NCBI RefSeq assembly: GCF_001044425.1
Contig: NZ_LFML01000085.1
Location: forward strand, 17,246 to 81,245
From: Streptomyces roseus
Lineage (GTDB): Bacteria > Actinomycetota > Actinomycetes > Streptomycetales > Streptomycetaceae
Reading direction: 5' to 3'
Length of the DNA: 64,000 bases
The notes under the pieces were generated by a model. It had not been told where the DNA came from. It saw nothing but the letters and a program-made list of their open reading frames with translations, and searched no databases. The translations under genes and the position numbers were made by a program. Position 1 is the first letter of the stretch. Every line of letters starts with the position of its first letter. This document shows positions 19,027 through 28,218 of this stretch, piece after piece.

Positions 19027-20190
19027 ATGCTGGACATCGCCGAAGAACTGAACCGGTGGGTCGAGCAGGGACGTGATTTCGCCGTGGCCACGGTGGTGGC
19101 GGTCGGCGGGAGCGCGCCCCGGCAGCCCGGAGCCGCGCTCGCCGTCGACAGCGAGGGCACGGCCATCGGATCGGTCTCCGGCGGGTGCGTGGAGGGCGCG
19201 GTGTACGAGCTGTGCCGGCAGGCGCTGGAGGACGGCGAGACCGTCCGGGAGCGCTTCGGGTACAGCGACGACGATGCCTTCGCCGTGGGCCTGACCTGCG
19301 GTGGGATCATCGACATCCTCATCACGCCGGTACCCGTGGGATCCCCGGCGCGGGAGGTGTTCGCGGCCGCCCTGGCGGCGGCCTCCCGCGGTGAGGCCGC
19401 CGCGGTGGCCCGGATCGCGGAAGGGCCGGCCGAGCTCCTGGGTCGCGCCGTGCTCGTCCGGGGCGAGGGCGGCCACGAGGGCGGTTTCGGGGGACACCCC
19501 GAGCTGGACCGCACCATCGCCGCGGAGGCCCGCGCCATGCTCGACGCCGGCCGCACCGGCGTCCTGGAGATCGGCGCCGACGGAAGGCTCTGCGGAGAGC
19601 CGCTCAAGGTGCTCGTGGAGTCCAGTGTCCCGCCGCCGCGGATGATCGTCTTCGGCGCGATCGACTTCGCCTCCGCCCTGGTGCGGATCGGCAAGTTCCT
19701 CGGCTACCACGTCACCCTCTGTGACGCCCGGCCCGTCTTCGCGACGAAGAACCGTTTCCCCGAGGCGGACGAGATCGTCGTGGAATGGCCGCACCGCTAC
19801 CTTCGGGCCCAGTCCTCGGCGGGCGCGGTGGACGGCCGGACCGTCCTGTGCGTACTCACCCACGACGCCAAGTTCGACGTCCCGCTCCTCGAACTGGCCC
19901 TCCGGCTGCCCGTCGCCTACATCGGCGCCATGGGCTCCCGGCGTACCCACGAGGACCGCAACAAGCGGCTGCGGGACGTCGGCGTGAGCGAGCTGGAGCT
20001 GGCCCGCCTGCGCTCCCCGATCGGCCTGGACCTCGGCGCCCGCTCCCCGGAGGAGACCGCGCTGTCCATCGCCGCCGAGATCGTCGCGAACCGCCGCGGG
20101 GGCTCGGGCACGGCCCTCACGGGAGCGCACATACCGATCCACCCGGACACGTCGAAGCGCGTGATCGGTCGGATCGGTTCGGTTGCCTGA
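19027..20190 (+). CDS. XdhC/CoxI-family molybdenum cofactor maturation factor
   Basis: A 387-residue protein of the XdhC/CoxI family, which binds the molybdenum cofactor, promotes its sulfuration and inserts it into xanthine dehydrogenase-type enzymes. The N-terminal XdhC/CoxI domain has VAVGGSAPRQPGAALAV and GSVSGGCVEGAVYE. The C-terminal Rossmann-like domain has a nucleotide-binding-like strand (RMIVFGAIDFASALVRIGKFLGY) and AYIGAMGSRRTHEDR. GAGGAGG lies 6 bases before the ATG. It belongs functionally with the xdh operon upstream. No gene symbol is given because the name XdhC is used for two different proteins. Confidence 0.9.
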   Translation: MLDIAEELNRWVEQGRDFAVATVVAVGGSAPRQPGAALAVDSEGTAIGSVSGGCVEGAVYELCRQALEDGETVRERFGYSDDDAFAVGLTCGGIIDILITPVPVGSPAREVFAAALAAASRGEAAAVARIAEGPAELLGRAVLVRGEGGHEGGFGGHPELDRTIAAEARAMLDAGRTGVLEIGADGRLCGEPLKVLVESSVPPPRMIVFGAIDFASALVRIGKFLGYHVTLCDARPVFATKNRFPEADEIVVEWPHRYLRAQSSAGAVDGRTVLCVLTHDAKFDVPLLELALRLPVAYIGAMGSRRTHEDRNKRLRDVGVSELELARLRSPIGLDLGARSPEETALSIAAEIVANRRGGSGTALTGAHIPIHPDTSKRVIGRIGSVA

Positions 20191-20204
20191 AGAGGAGAGG
20201 CGTA

Positions 20205-20236
20205 GGGCGCAACCCCCGTGAGGGTTGCGCCCTTTT
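20205..20236 (+). terminator. Rho-independent terminator with U-tract
   Basis: GGGCGCAACCC (20205-20215), loop CCGTGA, complement at 20222-20232, then TTTT. It closes the purine-catabolism block. Confidence 0.85.
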
Positions 20237-20251
20237 GCTGTTCCGCCTATT

Positions 20252-20265
20252 TTACCGGCCGGTAA
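20252..20265. promoter_or_regulatory. Perfect 14-bp palindrome before the beta-propeller gene
   Basis: TTACCGGCCGGTAA is fully self-complementary and lies 30 bp before the ATG at 20295, where a repressor would block transcription. The form (TACCG...CGGTA) is like operators of TetR-family repressors, but no such gene is adjacent. Confidence 0.5.
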
Positions 20266-20294
20266 CAGCGCCTTTCTGCAACGGAGTTGAGCGG

Positions 20295-21593
20295 ATGTCC
20301 CGGACCGCACGCACCGCCCGTACGGCACGCACCACCCGCACCCCCGTCCGTACGCTCCTCGCAGGCTGCGCGCTGGTCGCGGCCTCGCTGGCGGGCGGGC
20401 CGGCCTCGGCGTCGGCGGCCGCCCCGGCTGCCGGCCCCGCCGCCGGTGCGGGCGTCCGGGAGGTGCTGTTCGTCGGCAACAACTGGGAGGGCACCGCCGA
20501 TGTGCTCGCCTCCACCGGCGATCTCGCCAAGGTGGGCCGGATCAACATGATCCCCGACAAGGAGGAGCGGCTCCGGGAGATCTACCTCAACCCGGTCAAG
20601 CTCGCCTTCTTCCTCGGCATCCGCAGCGGGGCGGGCGAGGGCCACGACCAGTTCGTGGACGACATGTACACCACCGCCGACGGCTCCGCCGTGGTCGCCT
20701 CCCGGCCCAGCTTCGCCGACGTCGTCTCGATCGACGTGCGTACGGGCCGGATCAACTGGCGCTTCCCCGTCGCCGGCTTCCGCTCCGACCACATGGCGGT
20801 CTCGCCGGACGGCACCCGGGTCGCGGTCTCCGCCTCCACCGCCAACACCGTGCACGTCCTCGACATCGCCACCGGGCGCCAAGTCGGCTCCTTCTCGACC
20901 GGTGACAAGCCGCACGAGAACACCTTCAGCCGCGACGGCCGCTTCCTGTGGAACAGCTCCATCGGGGACGTGACCTCCGCCCTCGACGCGCCGTGGCTGG
21001 ACTGGACGAAGGGCGACCGGAAGATCACCGTCGTCGACGCGCAGACCTTCCGCACGGTCCGGGTGATCGACATGCGTGAGCGGCTCGACGCCTTCGGCCG
21101 CCCGGACCTCTCCGACGCCGTCCGCCCGATGTCCTTCAGTCCCGACGAGTCGAAGCTCTACTTCCAGGTGTCCTTCTTCAACGGGGTCGTCGAGTACGAC
21201 GTGGCCGCCGACCGGATCACCCGCGTCAAGGAGCTTCCCCGCAACCCCGCCACCAACGCGGACCGCACCACCTGGGTGAACGACTCGCGCCACCACGGCA
21301 TGTCGATGAGCCCGGACGGGAGCAAGCTCTGCGTCGCGGGCACCATGGACGACTACGCCACCGTCGTGGACCGCGCCTCCCTCACCGAAGGGCCGCTGGT
21401 GCCCGCGAACAAGCCGTACTGGGCCACCGTCGACGGTGACGGCACGGCCTGCGTGATCTCCGAGAGCGGCGCGGACCAGGTCACCGCGATCGACTTCGCG
21501 ACCGGCGCCAAGCGGGTGTCCGTCCCCGTCGGCGACCACCCCCAGCGCGTCCGGATCGGCCACGTCCCCACGGGCTGGACGGGCCCGCGGTAG
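20295..21593 (+). CDS. Secreted YncE-like beta-propeller protein
   Basis: 432 residues. An Arg/Thr-rich n-region (MSRTARTARTARTTRT), hydrophobic core and Ala-rich end form a signal peptide. The mature part is a beta-propeller of YVTN/YncE type: MAVSPDGTRVAVSAS, NTVHVLDIATGRQVGSF, MSFSPDESKLYFQVS, MSMSPDGSKLCVAG and VTAIDFATGAKRVSVPVGDHP. Such proteins bind ligands or act as lactonase-like scaffolds; this one has no assignable activity. It converges on the geosmin synthase gene. Confidence 0.8.
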   Translation: MSRTARTARTARTTRTPVRTLLAGCALVAASLAGGPASASAAAPAAGPAAGAGVREVLFVGNNWEGTADVLASTGDLAKVGRINMIPDKEERLREIYLNPVKLAFFLGIRSGAGEGHDQFVDDMYTTADGSAVVASRPSFADVVSIDVRTGRINWRFPVAGFRSDHMAVSPDGTRVAVSASTANTVHVLDIATGRQVGSFSTGDKPHENTFSRDGRFLWNSSIGDVTSALDAPWLDWTKGDRKITVVDAQTFRTVRVIDMRERLDAFGRPDLSDAVRPMSFSPDESKLYFQVSFFNGVVEYDVAADRITRVKELPRNPATNADRTTWVNDSRHHGMSMSPDGSKLCVAGTMDDYATVVDRASLTEGPLVPANKPYWATVDGDGTACVISESGADQVTAIDFATGAKRVSVPVGDHPQRVRIGHVPTGWTGPR

Positions 21594-21655
21594 CGGGGCG
21601 CGTTCCCAGACGTGCGGAGGCGGCGCGGCGAGCGGGCCGGAGCGGCGGTGCCGGG

Positions 21656-21694
21656 CGGCGGCGGGGGCGGGCGAGCGGACCGTCCCCGCCGCCG
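21656..21694. terminator. Possible bidirectional hairpin between convergent genes
   Basis: CGGCGGCGGGG (21656-21666) and its exact complement at 21684-21694 enclose a 17-nt loop. It lies between the beta-propeller gene and geoA, which converge. Confidence 0.4.
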
Positions 21695-21706
21695 GGCCGG
21701 GCGGGA

Positions 21707-23938
21707 TCAGGCGGGCAGCGAGATCCGGGCGGCCGCCATGCCGAACGAGGAACTCCGGCCGAGCGGCGCCCCCGGAGTCCGGCCGGGGGCCTTCGGGTGA
21801 AGGTCCTCGTCCCGGTAACGGCACACGCTCCGGTGCCAGTTGAGGACGGCGGCCATCCAGTCCTCCAACTCCCGCACGTACGCGTCGAGCGAGGCTCGCG
21901 CCCGCGCGTCGAGCCCGTAGTCCTCGTACAGCAGCGGCAGTTGGTGGTCGCGGATATGCTCGAACTCCTTGGTGCGCTGCACCATCAGGTCGGCGACGAT
22001 CGCGAACGCCCGCGGGTAGTCGATGTCGAAGAAGTTCTGGGTGACCAGGACGTGGTTGTGGACCTCGCCCTCCACCTCGATCTCCTTCTGGTACGAGAAG
22101 AGGTCGTTGGTGATGCACCCGACGTCCGCCGCCGCGCTCTCCAGCGAGCGCATCACCCCGTCCCGGTGGACCTCGGGCGGCACGCCGTCGCCCTCGTGGC
22201 CGAGGCGGGCGAGGAACATCGTCATGTACGAGCCGAAGGTGAAACGCCGCATCTCGGCGTAGTCCACCGGGTCCGGGATCCGGTTCAGGACGGCGTTGCC
22301 GATCTCCCAGACCCAGCTGTCCAGCATCCCGACGACGTGCCCGCGGAACTCCGCCCGCACGGCGGGGCCCATCCCGTGGACGGTCCGCGCCCACAGGTCC
22401 TTCAGGCCGCGCTCCATGGCGGTGGCGGGCTCCGGGGCCTCGGCCGGGTCGACCGGGATCATGGAGATCAGCCGGTCGGTCGCCGCCCGGGCGGCCCCCG
22501 GGGACTTCGAGCCGGCGAACACCTTGGGGTAGTAGTCGTCCGCGTACGTCCCCCAGGTCAGCCACTGCGCGCTCAGGCACAGCGCCTCGGCGGTGGCGTC
22601 GGGGTCGATGCCCGCCGAGCACAGGGCGAAGTCCATGCCGACGAGCTTGTCCTCGTCCCAGATGTCGGAGCCCGGATCGCCGGGCTGCGGCTCCAGCAGG
22701 CCCATCTCCCGCGACCAGAGCACCAGTTCGCGGCGGGCCAGGTCCAGGTGGGGGCTGAGCGTGAGCGGGAACGGCATGTGGAAGTCGGGCAGCAGCGACG
22801 GCCCCACCTTCCGGAACGGCACGTGCGTGAAGCTGCGCCGGCGCAGCTCCATGGCGCGCGGGGTGAACAGCGAGCGCAGGTCGAGGGCGGCGGTGCCCGG
22901 CCCGGTGGGCAGGAACGGCAGGGTGAGCGGGGCCGCGGCCGCCCCCTTGGCCTCCTCGTTCATGTACCGGCTGGAGACCATGTGCCATTCGTGGCCGCCG
23001 GACTGCCAGTCCTGAAGCCCCTTCGCGTACGCGAGGACGGACGCCGTCTCGGCGGGGTCCAGCCCGTGCTGCGCGGCGAGGGCGGGGACCTCGGCGAGCG
23101 CCGTGTGCTCGAACTGCTGGAGCCTTGAGGTCAGCAGGTCGTTCGAGAGCTCGGCGGCCTCCTGGGTGGTGCAGTCCAGGAAGGTCTCCAGGACCAGGAC
23201 GGCGTTGGAGAGTTCGCCCTCCTGCTCCACCTCGCGCTGGTAGGAGAAGAGGTCGTTGCGGATGTGCACCGCGTCGGAGAAGGCGTCGCGGAGCACTTGG
23301 AGCGGGCGCGCGTGCGCGACCCGGGCCGGGACCTCGGCGGACACGTACTCGACCAGCCCGGCGGACCAGGGGGCGCCGCCTACCTTGCGGCGCATCTCGA
23401 TGTATTCGAGCGGGTTGGCCACCCGGCCGATGTTGATGTTGTGCAGCTCCCACATCGACTCGTTGAGGAGGTTCCTCGTCGACTCGGAGAACCGTTCCCT
23501 CCAGTCCATCGACATCGCGGGCACGGTCCGTGACCACAGGTCCCTCAGGCCCGCCTCCACGGGGTTCGCCGGCTCGGGGAACCCGTCGGCGAGGTCCATC
23601 GGCATGAAGGCCGCCAGCCCGTCGAGGTACTTCTTGGCGCCCGCGCGGTCCTGGGTGCGCTTGTAGACCTCCAGGAAGTGGTCGTCGAAGAAGAAGACCC
23701 ACACGTACCAGTCGGTGACCAGGTTCAGGGCGTCGGCGCCGCAGTCGGGGTGGGTGTACGAGCACAGCAGCGCGTAGTCGTGCGCGTCGAGGTCCCGCTC
23801 GTCCCACACGCCCGACCCCTCCAGCATCCCGAAGCCGCGGGCCCACCGCTTGGTGTGCGCCCGCGCGGCCTCCAGGTGGGGGTTCAGGCGCGCCGGATAC
23901 GGCACGTAGAAATCCGGCAGGTGAAACGGCTGCGTCAC
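21707..23938 (-). CDS. geoA: Geosmin synthase (germacradienol/geosmin synthase)
   Basis: A 743-residue two-domain terpene cyclase that turns farnesyl diphosphate into germacradienol (N-terminal domain) and then geosmin (C-terminal domain). The N-terminal domain has the Mg-binding DDHFLE at residues 85-90 and the NSE motif NDLFSYQRE at 228-236. The C-terminal domain has DDYYP at 467-471 and a second NDLFSYQKE at 611-619. Both domains are complete and the length matches known Streptomyces geosmin synthases. It is a single-gene transcription unit, as usual for this volatile, with a 362-bp upstream region. Confidence 0.96.
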   Translation of the reverse strand: MTQPFHLPDFYVPYPARLNPHLEAARAHTKRWARGFGMLEGSGVWDERDLDAHDYALLCSYTHPDCGADALNLVTDWYVWVFFFDDHFLEVYKRTQDRAGAKKYLDGLAAFMPMDLADGFPEPANPVEAGLRDLWSRTVPAMSMDWRERFSESTRNLLNESMWELHNINIGRVANPLEYIEMRRKVGGAPWSAGLVEYVSAEVPARVAHARPLQVLRDAFSDAVHIRNDLFSYQREVEQEGELSNAVLVLETFLDCTTQEAAELSNDLLTSRLQQFEHTALAEVPALAAQHGLDPAETASVLAYAKGLQDWQSGGHEWHMVSSRYMNEEAKGAAAAPLTLPFLPTGPGTAALDLRSLFTPRAMELRRRSFTHVPFRKVGPSLLPDFHMPFPLTLSPHLDLARRELVLWSREMGLLEPQPGDPGSDIWDEDKLVGMDFALCSAGIDPDATAEALCLSAQWLTWGTYADDYYPKVFAGSKSPGAARAATDRLISMIPVDPAEAPEPATAMERGLKDLWARTVHGMGPAVRAEFRGHVVGMLDSWVWEIGNAVLNRIPDPVDYAEMRRFTFGSYMTMFLARLGHEGDGVPPEVHRDGVMRSLESAAADVGCITNDLFSYQKEIEVEGEVHNHVLVTQNFFDIDYPRAFAIVADLMVQRTKEFEHIRDHQLPLLYEDYGLDARARASLDAYVRELEDWMAAVLNWHRSVCRYRDEDLHPKAPGRTPGAPLGRSSSFGMAAARISLPA

Positions 23939-24300
23939 GGCGGGCTGGACCTTTCGTCCGAGGGCAGGGGGCTCCCTTGCCTGCGGCCCCCCGCACGAGA
24001 TCAGCAGGGCCCTACCCGATCCGCCGCCCGTACAAGGAAGAGTTCACCGCTTCAGGTGACAGCCCCGCCGTTTTGCACCACCCGCACCCGCCGACGGCTA
24101 CGGGCCGGCCTCCCGCCGCGCGCAGGCGGTCACCGGCCGAGGGGTGGGTCCTCGACTTTCGCCCGCGGTCCTGAAGAAGTACTCGCTGCCCGAACTTCTT
24201 CGCGCTCACCCGACCCGACACATCCCGCACCTGAGGTGGAAAACGGCGCTCGGCTCACGGGAAGTGAGCCGAGCGCCGTTGTGCGGGGTGCCGGAGCGGG
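23939..24300. other. Intergenic region upstream of geoA, downstream of cobN
   Basis: 362 bp without a gene. It holds the geoA promoter on the minus strand, an inverted repeat GAAGAAGT (24173-24180) / ACTTCTTC (24194-24201) with a 13-nt spacer that could be a regulator site, and the cobN terminator at 24242-24280. No riboswitch or small RNA is recognisable here. Confidence 0.45.
24242..24280 (-). terminator. 17-bp perfect hairpin after cobN
   Basis: AACGGCGCTCGGCTCAC (24242-24258), loop GGGAA, exact complement at 24264-24280. On the minus strand the stem is followed by TTTTCC, so it ends the cobN transcript. Confidence 0.82.
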
Positions 24301-27300
24301 CTACTCCGCCTCGGCCTCCAGGTTGCCCTCCGTGTCCAGGTAGACCTGGCGGAGGGATTCGAGGATCTGGGGGTCCGGCTTCTCCCACATGCCGCGGGAC
24401 TCCGCCTCCAGCAGGCGTTCCGCGATGCCGTGCAGGGCCCAGGGGTTGGCCTCCTGGAGGAAGGCGCGGTTCGTCTCGTCCAGGACGTATGTCTGCGTGA
24501 GCTTGTCGTACATCCAGTCGGCCACCACGCCCGTCGTGGCGTCGTAGCCGAAGAGGTAGTCGACCGTCGCCGCCAGCTCGAAGGCGCCCTTGTAGCCGTG
24601 GCGGCGCATCGCCTCGATCCACTTTGGGTTCACCACGCGGGCGCGGAAGACGCGGGAGGTCTCCTCGACGAGCGTGCGCGTCTTGACCGTCTCCGGGCGG
24701 GTCGAGTCGCCGATGTACGCCTCCGGCGCCGTGCCCCGCAGCGCGCGGACCGTGGCCACCATGCCGCCGTGGTACTGGAAGTAGTCGTCCGAGTCGGCGA
24801 TGTCGTGCTCGCGGGTGTCCGTGTTCTTCGCGGCCACCGTGATCCGCTTGTACGCGGTCTCCATCTCCTCGCGCGCCGCCCGGCCCTCCAGCCCGCGGCC
24901 GTACGCGTAGCCGCCCCAGACCGTGTAGACCTCCGCGAGGTCGGCGTCCGTACGCCAGTCGCGGGAGTCGATCAGCTGGAGGATGCCGGCGCCGTACGTG
25001 CCCGGGCGCGAGCCGAAGATACGGGTCGTCGCACGGCGCTCGTCACCGTGGACGGCCAGGTCCGCCTGGGCGTGGGCCCGGACGAAGTTGTCCGAGGCGC
25101 TCTCGTCCAGGCCGGCCGCCAGCCGTACCGCGTCGTCCAGCAGGCCGATGACGTGCGGGAACGCGTCCCGGAAGAAGCCCGAGATGCGCAAGGTCACGTC
25201 GATGCGGGGGCGGCCCAGCTCGTCGAGCGGGATCGGCTCCAGGCCCGTGACGCGGCGCGAGGCCTCGTCCCAGACCGGGCGGACGCCGAGCAGGGCGAGC
25301 GCCTCGGCGACGTCGTCGCCGGAGGTGCGCATCGCGCTCGTGCCCCACAGGGACAAGCCGACGGAGGCCGGCCACGCGCCGTTGTCCGTGCGGTAGCGGG
25401 TGAGCAGGGAGTCGGCCAGGGCCTGGCCCGTCTCCCACGCGAGGCGGGAGGGAACGGCCTTCGGGTCGACGGAGTAGAAGTTCCGGCCCGTGGGAAGGAC
25501 GTTCACCAGGCCGCGCAGGGGGGAACCCGAGGGGCCCGCCGGGACGAAGCGGCCGTCGAGGGCCGCCACCACGTGCGCGATCTCGTCCGTCGTGCCCGCC
25601 AGGCGCGGGACGACCTCCCGCGCCGCGAAGTCCAGTACGGCCGCCACGTCGCCCGAGTACCCGGCCGCGACCGAAGCCACCGCCTCCGGCACCCAGTTCG
25701 CGTCCTCCATCGCCTGCACCAGCGCGCGGGCCCTCTCTTCCGCCTCGTCGGCGGTGGTACGGGTGGCGGCGGACTCGTCCAGGCCGAGCGCCTCGCGCAG
25801 GCCGGGCAGGGCCGTCGTACCGCCCCAGATCTGGCGGGCGCGCAGGATCGCGAGGACCAGGTTGACCCGGGCCTCACCGGTCGGCGCGCCGCCCAGGACG
25901 TGCAGTCCGTCGCGGATCTGGGCGTCCTTGACCTCGCACAGCCAGCCGTCGACGTGCAACAGGAAGTCGTCGAAGCCGTCGTCGTCCGGGCGCTCCTCCA
26001 GCCCCAGGTCGTGGTCCAGCTTCGCGGCCTGGATCAGCGTCCAGATCTGCGCGCGGATCGCCGGCAGCTTCGCCGGGTCCATCGCGGAGATCTGCGCGTA
26101 CTCGTCGAGGTGCTGCTCCAGGCGCGCGATGTCCCCGTACGACTCCGCGCGCGCCATCGGCGGCACGAGGTGGTCGACCAGGGTGGCGTGCACGCGGCGC
26201 TTGGCCTGGGTGCCCTCGCCCGGGTCGTTGACCAGGAAGGGGTAGATCAGCGGCAGGTCGCCCAGCGCGGCGTCGGGCGCGCAGGCCGCCGACAGGCCGG
26301 CGTTCTTGCCCGGCAGCCACTCCAGGTTGCCGTGCTTGCCCAGGTGGATCATCGCGTCGGCGCCGAAGCCGCCGTCCTGCGCGCTCGCCTGGATCCAGCG
26401 GTAAGCGGCCAGGTAGTGGTGCGAGGGCGGCAGATCGGGGTCGTGGTAGATCGCGATCGGGTTCTCGCCGAAGCCGCGCGGCGGCTGGATCAGGATGAGC
26501 AGGTTCCCGCGGCGCAGCGCCGCCAGGACGATGTCGCCCTCCGGGTTCGCGGAGCGGTCCACGAACATGTTGCCCGGGGCCTCGCCCCAGTGCTCCTCGA
26601 CGCTTTCGCGCAGCTCGGCGGGGAGCTGGGCGAACCACCGCTTGTAGTCGGCGGCCGGGATCCGGACCGGGTTGCGGGCCAGCTGCTCCTCGGTCAGCCA
26701 GTCCTGGTCGTGGCCGCCGGCCTCGATGAGGGCGCGGATCAGCTCGTCGCCGTCGCCCGAGACCAGTCCCGGGATGTCCTCGACGGGGCCGAAGTCGTAG
26801 CCGCCCGCGATGAGGGTGCGCAGCAGCTCCACGGCGCTGGCGGGGGTGTCGAGGCCGACCGCGTTGCCGATGCGGGAGTGCTTGGTCGGGTACGCGGACA
26901 GGACGAGCGCGACCTTCTTGTCGCGGCGCTCGATGTGCCGCAGCCGGGCGTGCCGGACGGCGATCCCGGCGACGCGGGCGGCGCGCTCGGGGTCGGCCAC
27001 GTACGCCGGCAGCCCGTCCTCGTCGAGCTCCTTGAAGGAGAACGGGACGGTGATCAGGCGGCCGTCGAACTCCGGGACGGCGACCTGCGTGGCGGCGTCG
27101 AGCGGGGAGAGGCCCTCGTCGTTCTCCTCCCAGGCGCTGCGCGAGCCGGTCAGGCACAGGGCCTGGAGGATCGGCACGCCGAGTCCGGCGAGCGCGCCCG
27201 CGTCCCAGGACTCGTCGTCGCCGCCGGCGGAGGCGGTGGCGGGCTTGGTGCCGCCGGCCGCGAGCACCGTGGTCACGATCGCGTCCGCCGACTCCAGCTC

Positions 27301-27909
27301 GGCGATCAGCTCCGGCTCCGGCGCGCGCAGGGAGGACACGTACAGGGGTACGGGCGTGCCGCCGCTCTCCACGATCGCGTCGCACAGGGCGTGCACGAAG
27401 GCGGTGTTGCCGCTCATCTGGTGGGCGCGGTAGTACAGCACCGCGATGCGCGGCCCGTGCGGGCGCACCGGCGTGCGCTCCAGCGGGCCCCAGGTGGGCG
27501 CGGCGGCGGGCGGCTCGAAGCCGTGGCCGGTCAGCAGCACGGTGTCGGAGAGGAAGCGGGCCAGCTGGTCCAGGTTGGCCGGGCCGCCGTGCGCCAGGTA
27601 TCCGTGCGCCTCCGCCGCGATGCCGATCGGGACCGTGGAGGCCTCCATCAGCTGGGCGTCCGGGGCCTGTTCGCCGGTGAGGACGACCACCGGGCGGGTC
27701 TGGGCCGGCGCCAGGAGCAGGTCGAGGCCCTCCTGCCAGGCGCGCAGCCCGCCCAGGAGCCGTACGACGACCAGGTCGACGCCGTCGAGCAGGGCGGGCA
27801 GGTCGTCGAGGGGAAGGCGGGCGGGGTTCGCGAACCGGTACGGCACGGGGCCGTCCGCGGCGCGGGCGCTGAGCAGATCGGTGTCGGACGTCGACAGCAG
27901 CAGGATCAT
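24301..27909 (-). CDS. cobN: Cobaltochelatase subunit CobN
   Basis: The 1202-residue large subunit of the ATP-dependent aerobic cobaltochelatase, which inserts cobalt into hydrogenobyrinate a,c-diamide with CobS/CobT-like AAA+ partners. Family segments are plain: YPTKHSRIGNAVGLDTPAS, HLGKHGNLEWLPGKNAGLS, YGDIARLEQHLDEYAQI, and FGSRPGTYGAGILQLIDS near the C-terminus. The ATG at 27909 begins MILLLSTSDTDLLSARA, as in Streptomyces CobN, and follows a cobalamin riboswitch. The partner AAA+ subunits are not in this window. Confidence 0.95.
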   Translation of the reverse strand: MILLLSTSDTDLLSARAADGPVPYRFANPARLPLDDLPALLDGVDLVVVRLLGGLRAWQEGLDLLLAPAQTRPVVVLTGEQAPDAQLMEASTVPIGIAAEAHGYLAHGGPANLDQLARFLSDTVLLTGHGFEPPAAAPTWGPLERTPVRPHGPRIAVLYYRAHQMSGNTAFVHALCDAIVESGGTPVPLYVSSLRAPEPELIAELESADAIVTTVLAAGGTKPATASAGGDDESWDAGALAGLGVPILQALCLTGSRSAWEENDEGLSPLDAATQVAVPEFDGRLITVPFSFKELDEDGLPAYVADPERAARVAGIAVRHARLRHIERRDKKVALVLSAYPTKHSRIGNAVGLDTPASAVELLRTLIAGGYDFGPVEDIPGLVSGDGDELIRALIEAGGHDQDWLTEEQLARNPVRIPAADYKRWFAQLPAELRESVEEHWGEAPGNMFVDRSANPEGDIVLAALRRGNLLILIQPPRGFGENPIAIYHDPDLPPSHHYLAAYRWIQASAQDGGFGADAMIHLGKHGNLEWLPGKNAGLSAACAPDAALGDLPLIYPFLVNDPGEGTQAKRRVHATLVDHLVPPMARAESYGDIARLEQHLDEYAQISAMDPAKLPAIRAQIWTLIQAAKLDHDLGLEERPDDDGFDDFLLHVDGWLCEVKDAQIRDGLHVLGGAPTGEARVNLVLAILRARQIWGGTTALPGLREALGLDESAATRTTADEAEERARALVQAMEDANWVPEAVASVAAGYSGDVAAVLDFAAREVVPRLAGTTDEIAHVVAALDGRFVPAGPSGSPLRGLVNVLPTGRNFYSVDPKAVPSRLAWETGQALADSLLTRYRTDNGAWPASVGLSLWGTSAMRTSGDDVAEALALLGVRPVWDEASRRVTGLEPIPLDELGRPRIDVTLRISGFFRDAFPHVIGLLDDAVRLAAGLDESASDNFVRAHAQADLAVHGDERRATTRIFGSRPGTYGAGILQLIDSRDWRTDADLAEVYTVWGGYAYGRGLEGRAAREEMETAYKRITVAAKNTDTREHDIADSDDYFQYHGGMVATVRALRGTAPEAYIGDSTRPETVKTRTLVEETSRVFRARVVNPKWIEAMRRHGYKGAFELAATVDYLFGYDATTGVVADWMYDKLTQTYVLDETNRAFLQEANPWALHGIAERLLEAESRGMWEKPDPQILESLRQVYLDTEGNLEAEAE

Positions 27910-27924
27910 GCGGCGGCATGCCTT

Positions 27925-28080
27925 CCTCGGGGTTTCCGCGCCCCGGGCAGTGTGGACAGCGGGAGTTCCTGACTCACCCGGCGGATCGCTCCGCGGGTTC
28001 ACAGTGGCGGGACCGCGCCGGATTCGCACCGGGCTTCCTCCCGGCGGGCCACGTGGCTCCGCCGGTGGTCATATTAGGTG
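27925..28080 (-). ncRNA. Cobalamin (B12) riboswitch controlling cobN
   Basis: Read on the minus strand, the leader has the conserved riboswitch core: GGAAGCCCGGTGCGAATCC, then CGGTCCCGCCACTGTGAA, and a variant B12 box GAGTCAGGAACTCCCGC (27959-27975). These match the order and spacing of adenosylcobalamin aptamers. It lies 15-170 bases before the cobN ATG and should shut off cobN when B12 is plentiful. Exact ends are approximate. Confidence 0.85.
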
Positions 28081-28205
28081 GCGTCCTTCCCGGCCGGGAG
28101 TGGGGGTGGTCGGCGCACGGGGAGCGGATCGGGGCAGGTCGGGCGGAGGGTGGGGCGCAGGGGGCGGGTGGTGACGGACACAGGTCGAGCTCGCGCAATC
28201 GTGGG

Positions 28206-28211
28206 TATGCT
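28206..28211 (+). promoter_or_regulatory. Likely -10 element giving a leaderless cobG transcript
   Basis: TATGCT ends 7 bases before the ATG at 28219, with GTCGAG about 16 bases upstream as a weak -35. There is no ribosome site before 28219. This layout is typical of leaderless Streptomyces mRNAs. Confidence 0.35.
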
Positions 28212-28218
28212 CGCCGCC

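Noticed and set aside
20247..23996. Very long open frame of 1249 codons opposite and beside geosmin synthase
   Set aside because: It is a high-GC shadow of geoA and the beta-propeller gene: Arg/Gly/Pro-rich, no motifs, no ribosome site. The same applies to the long frames at 31-3900 minus and 24430-27972 plus.
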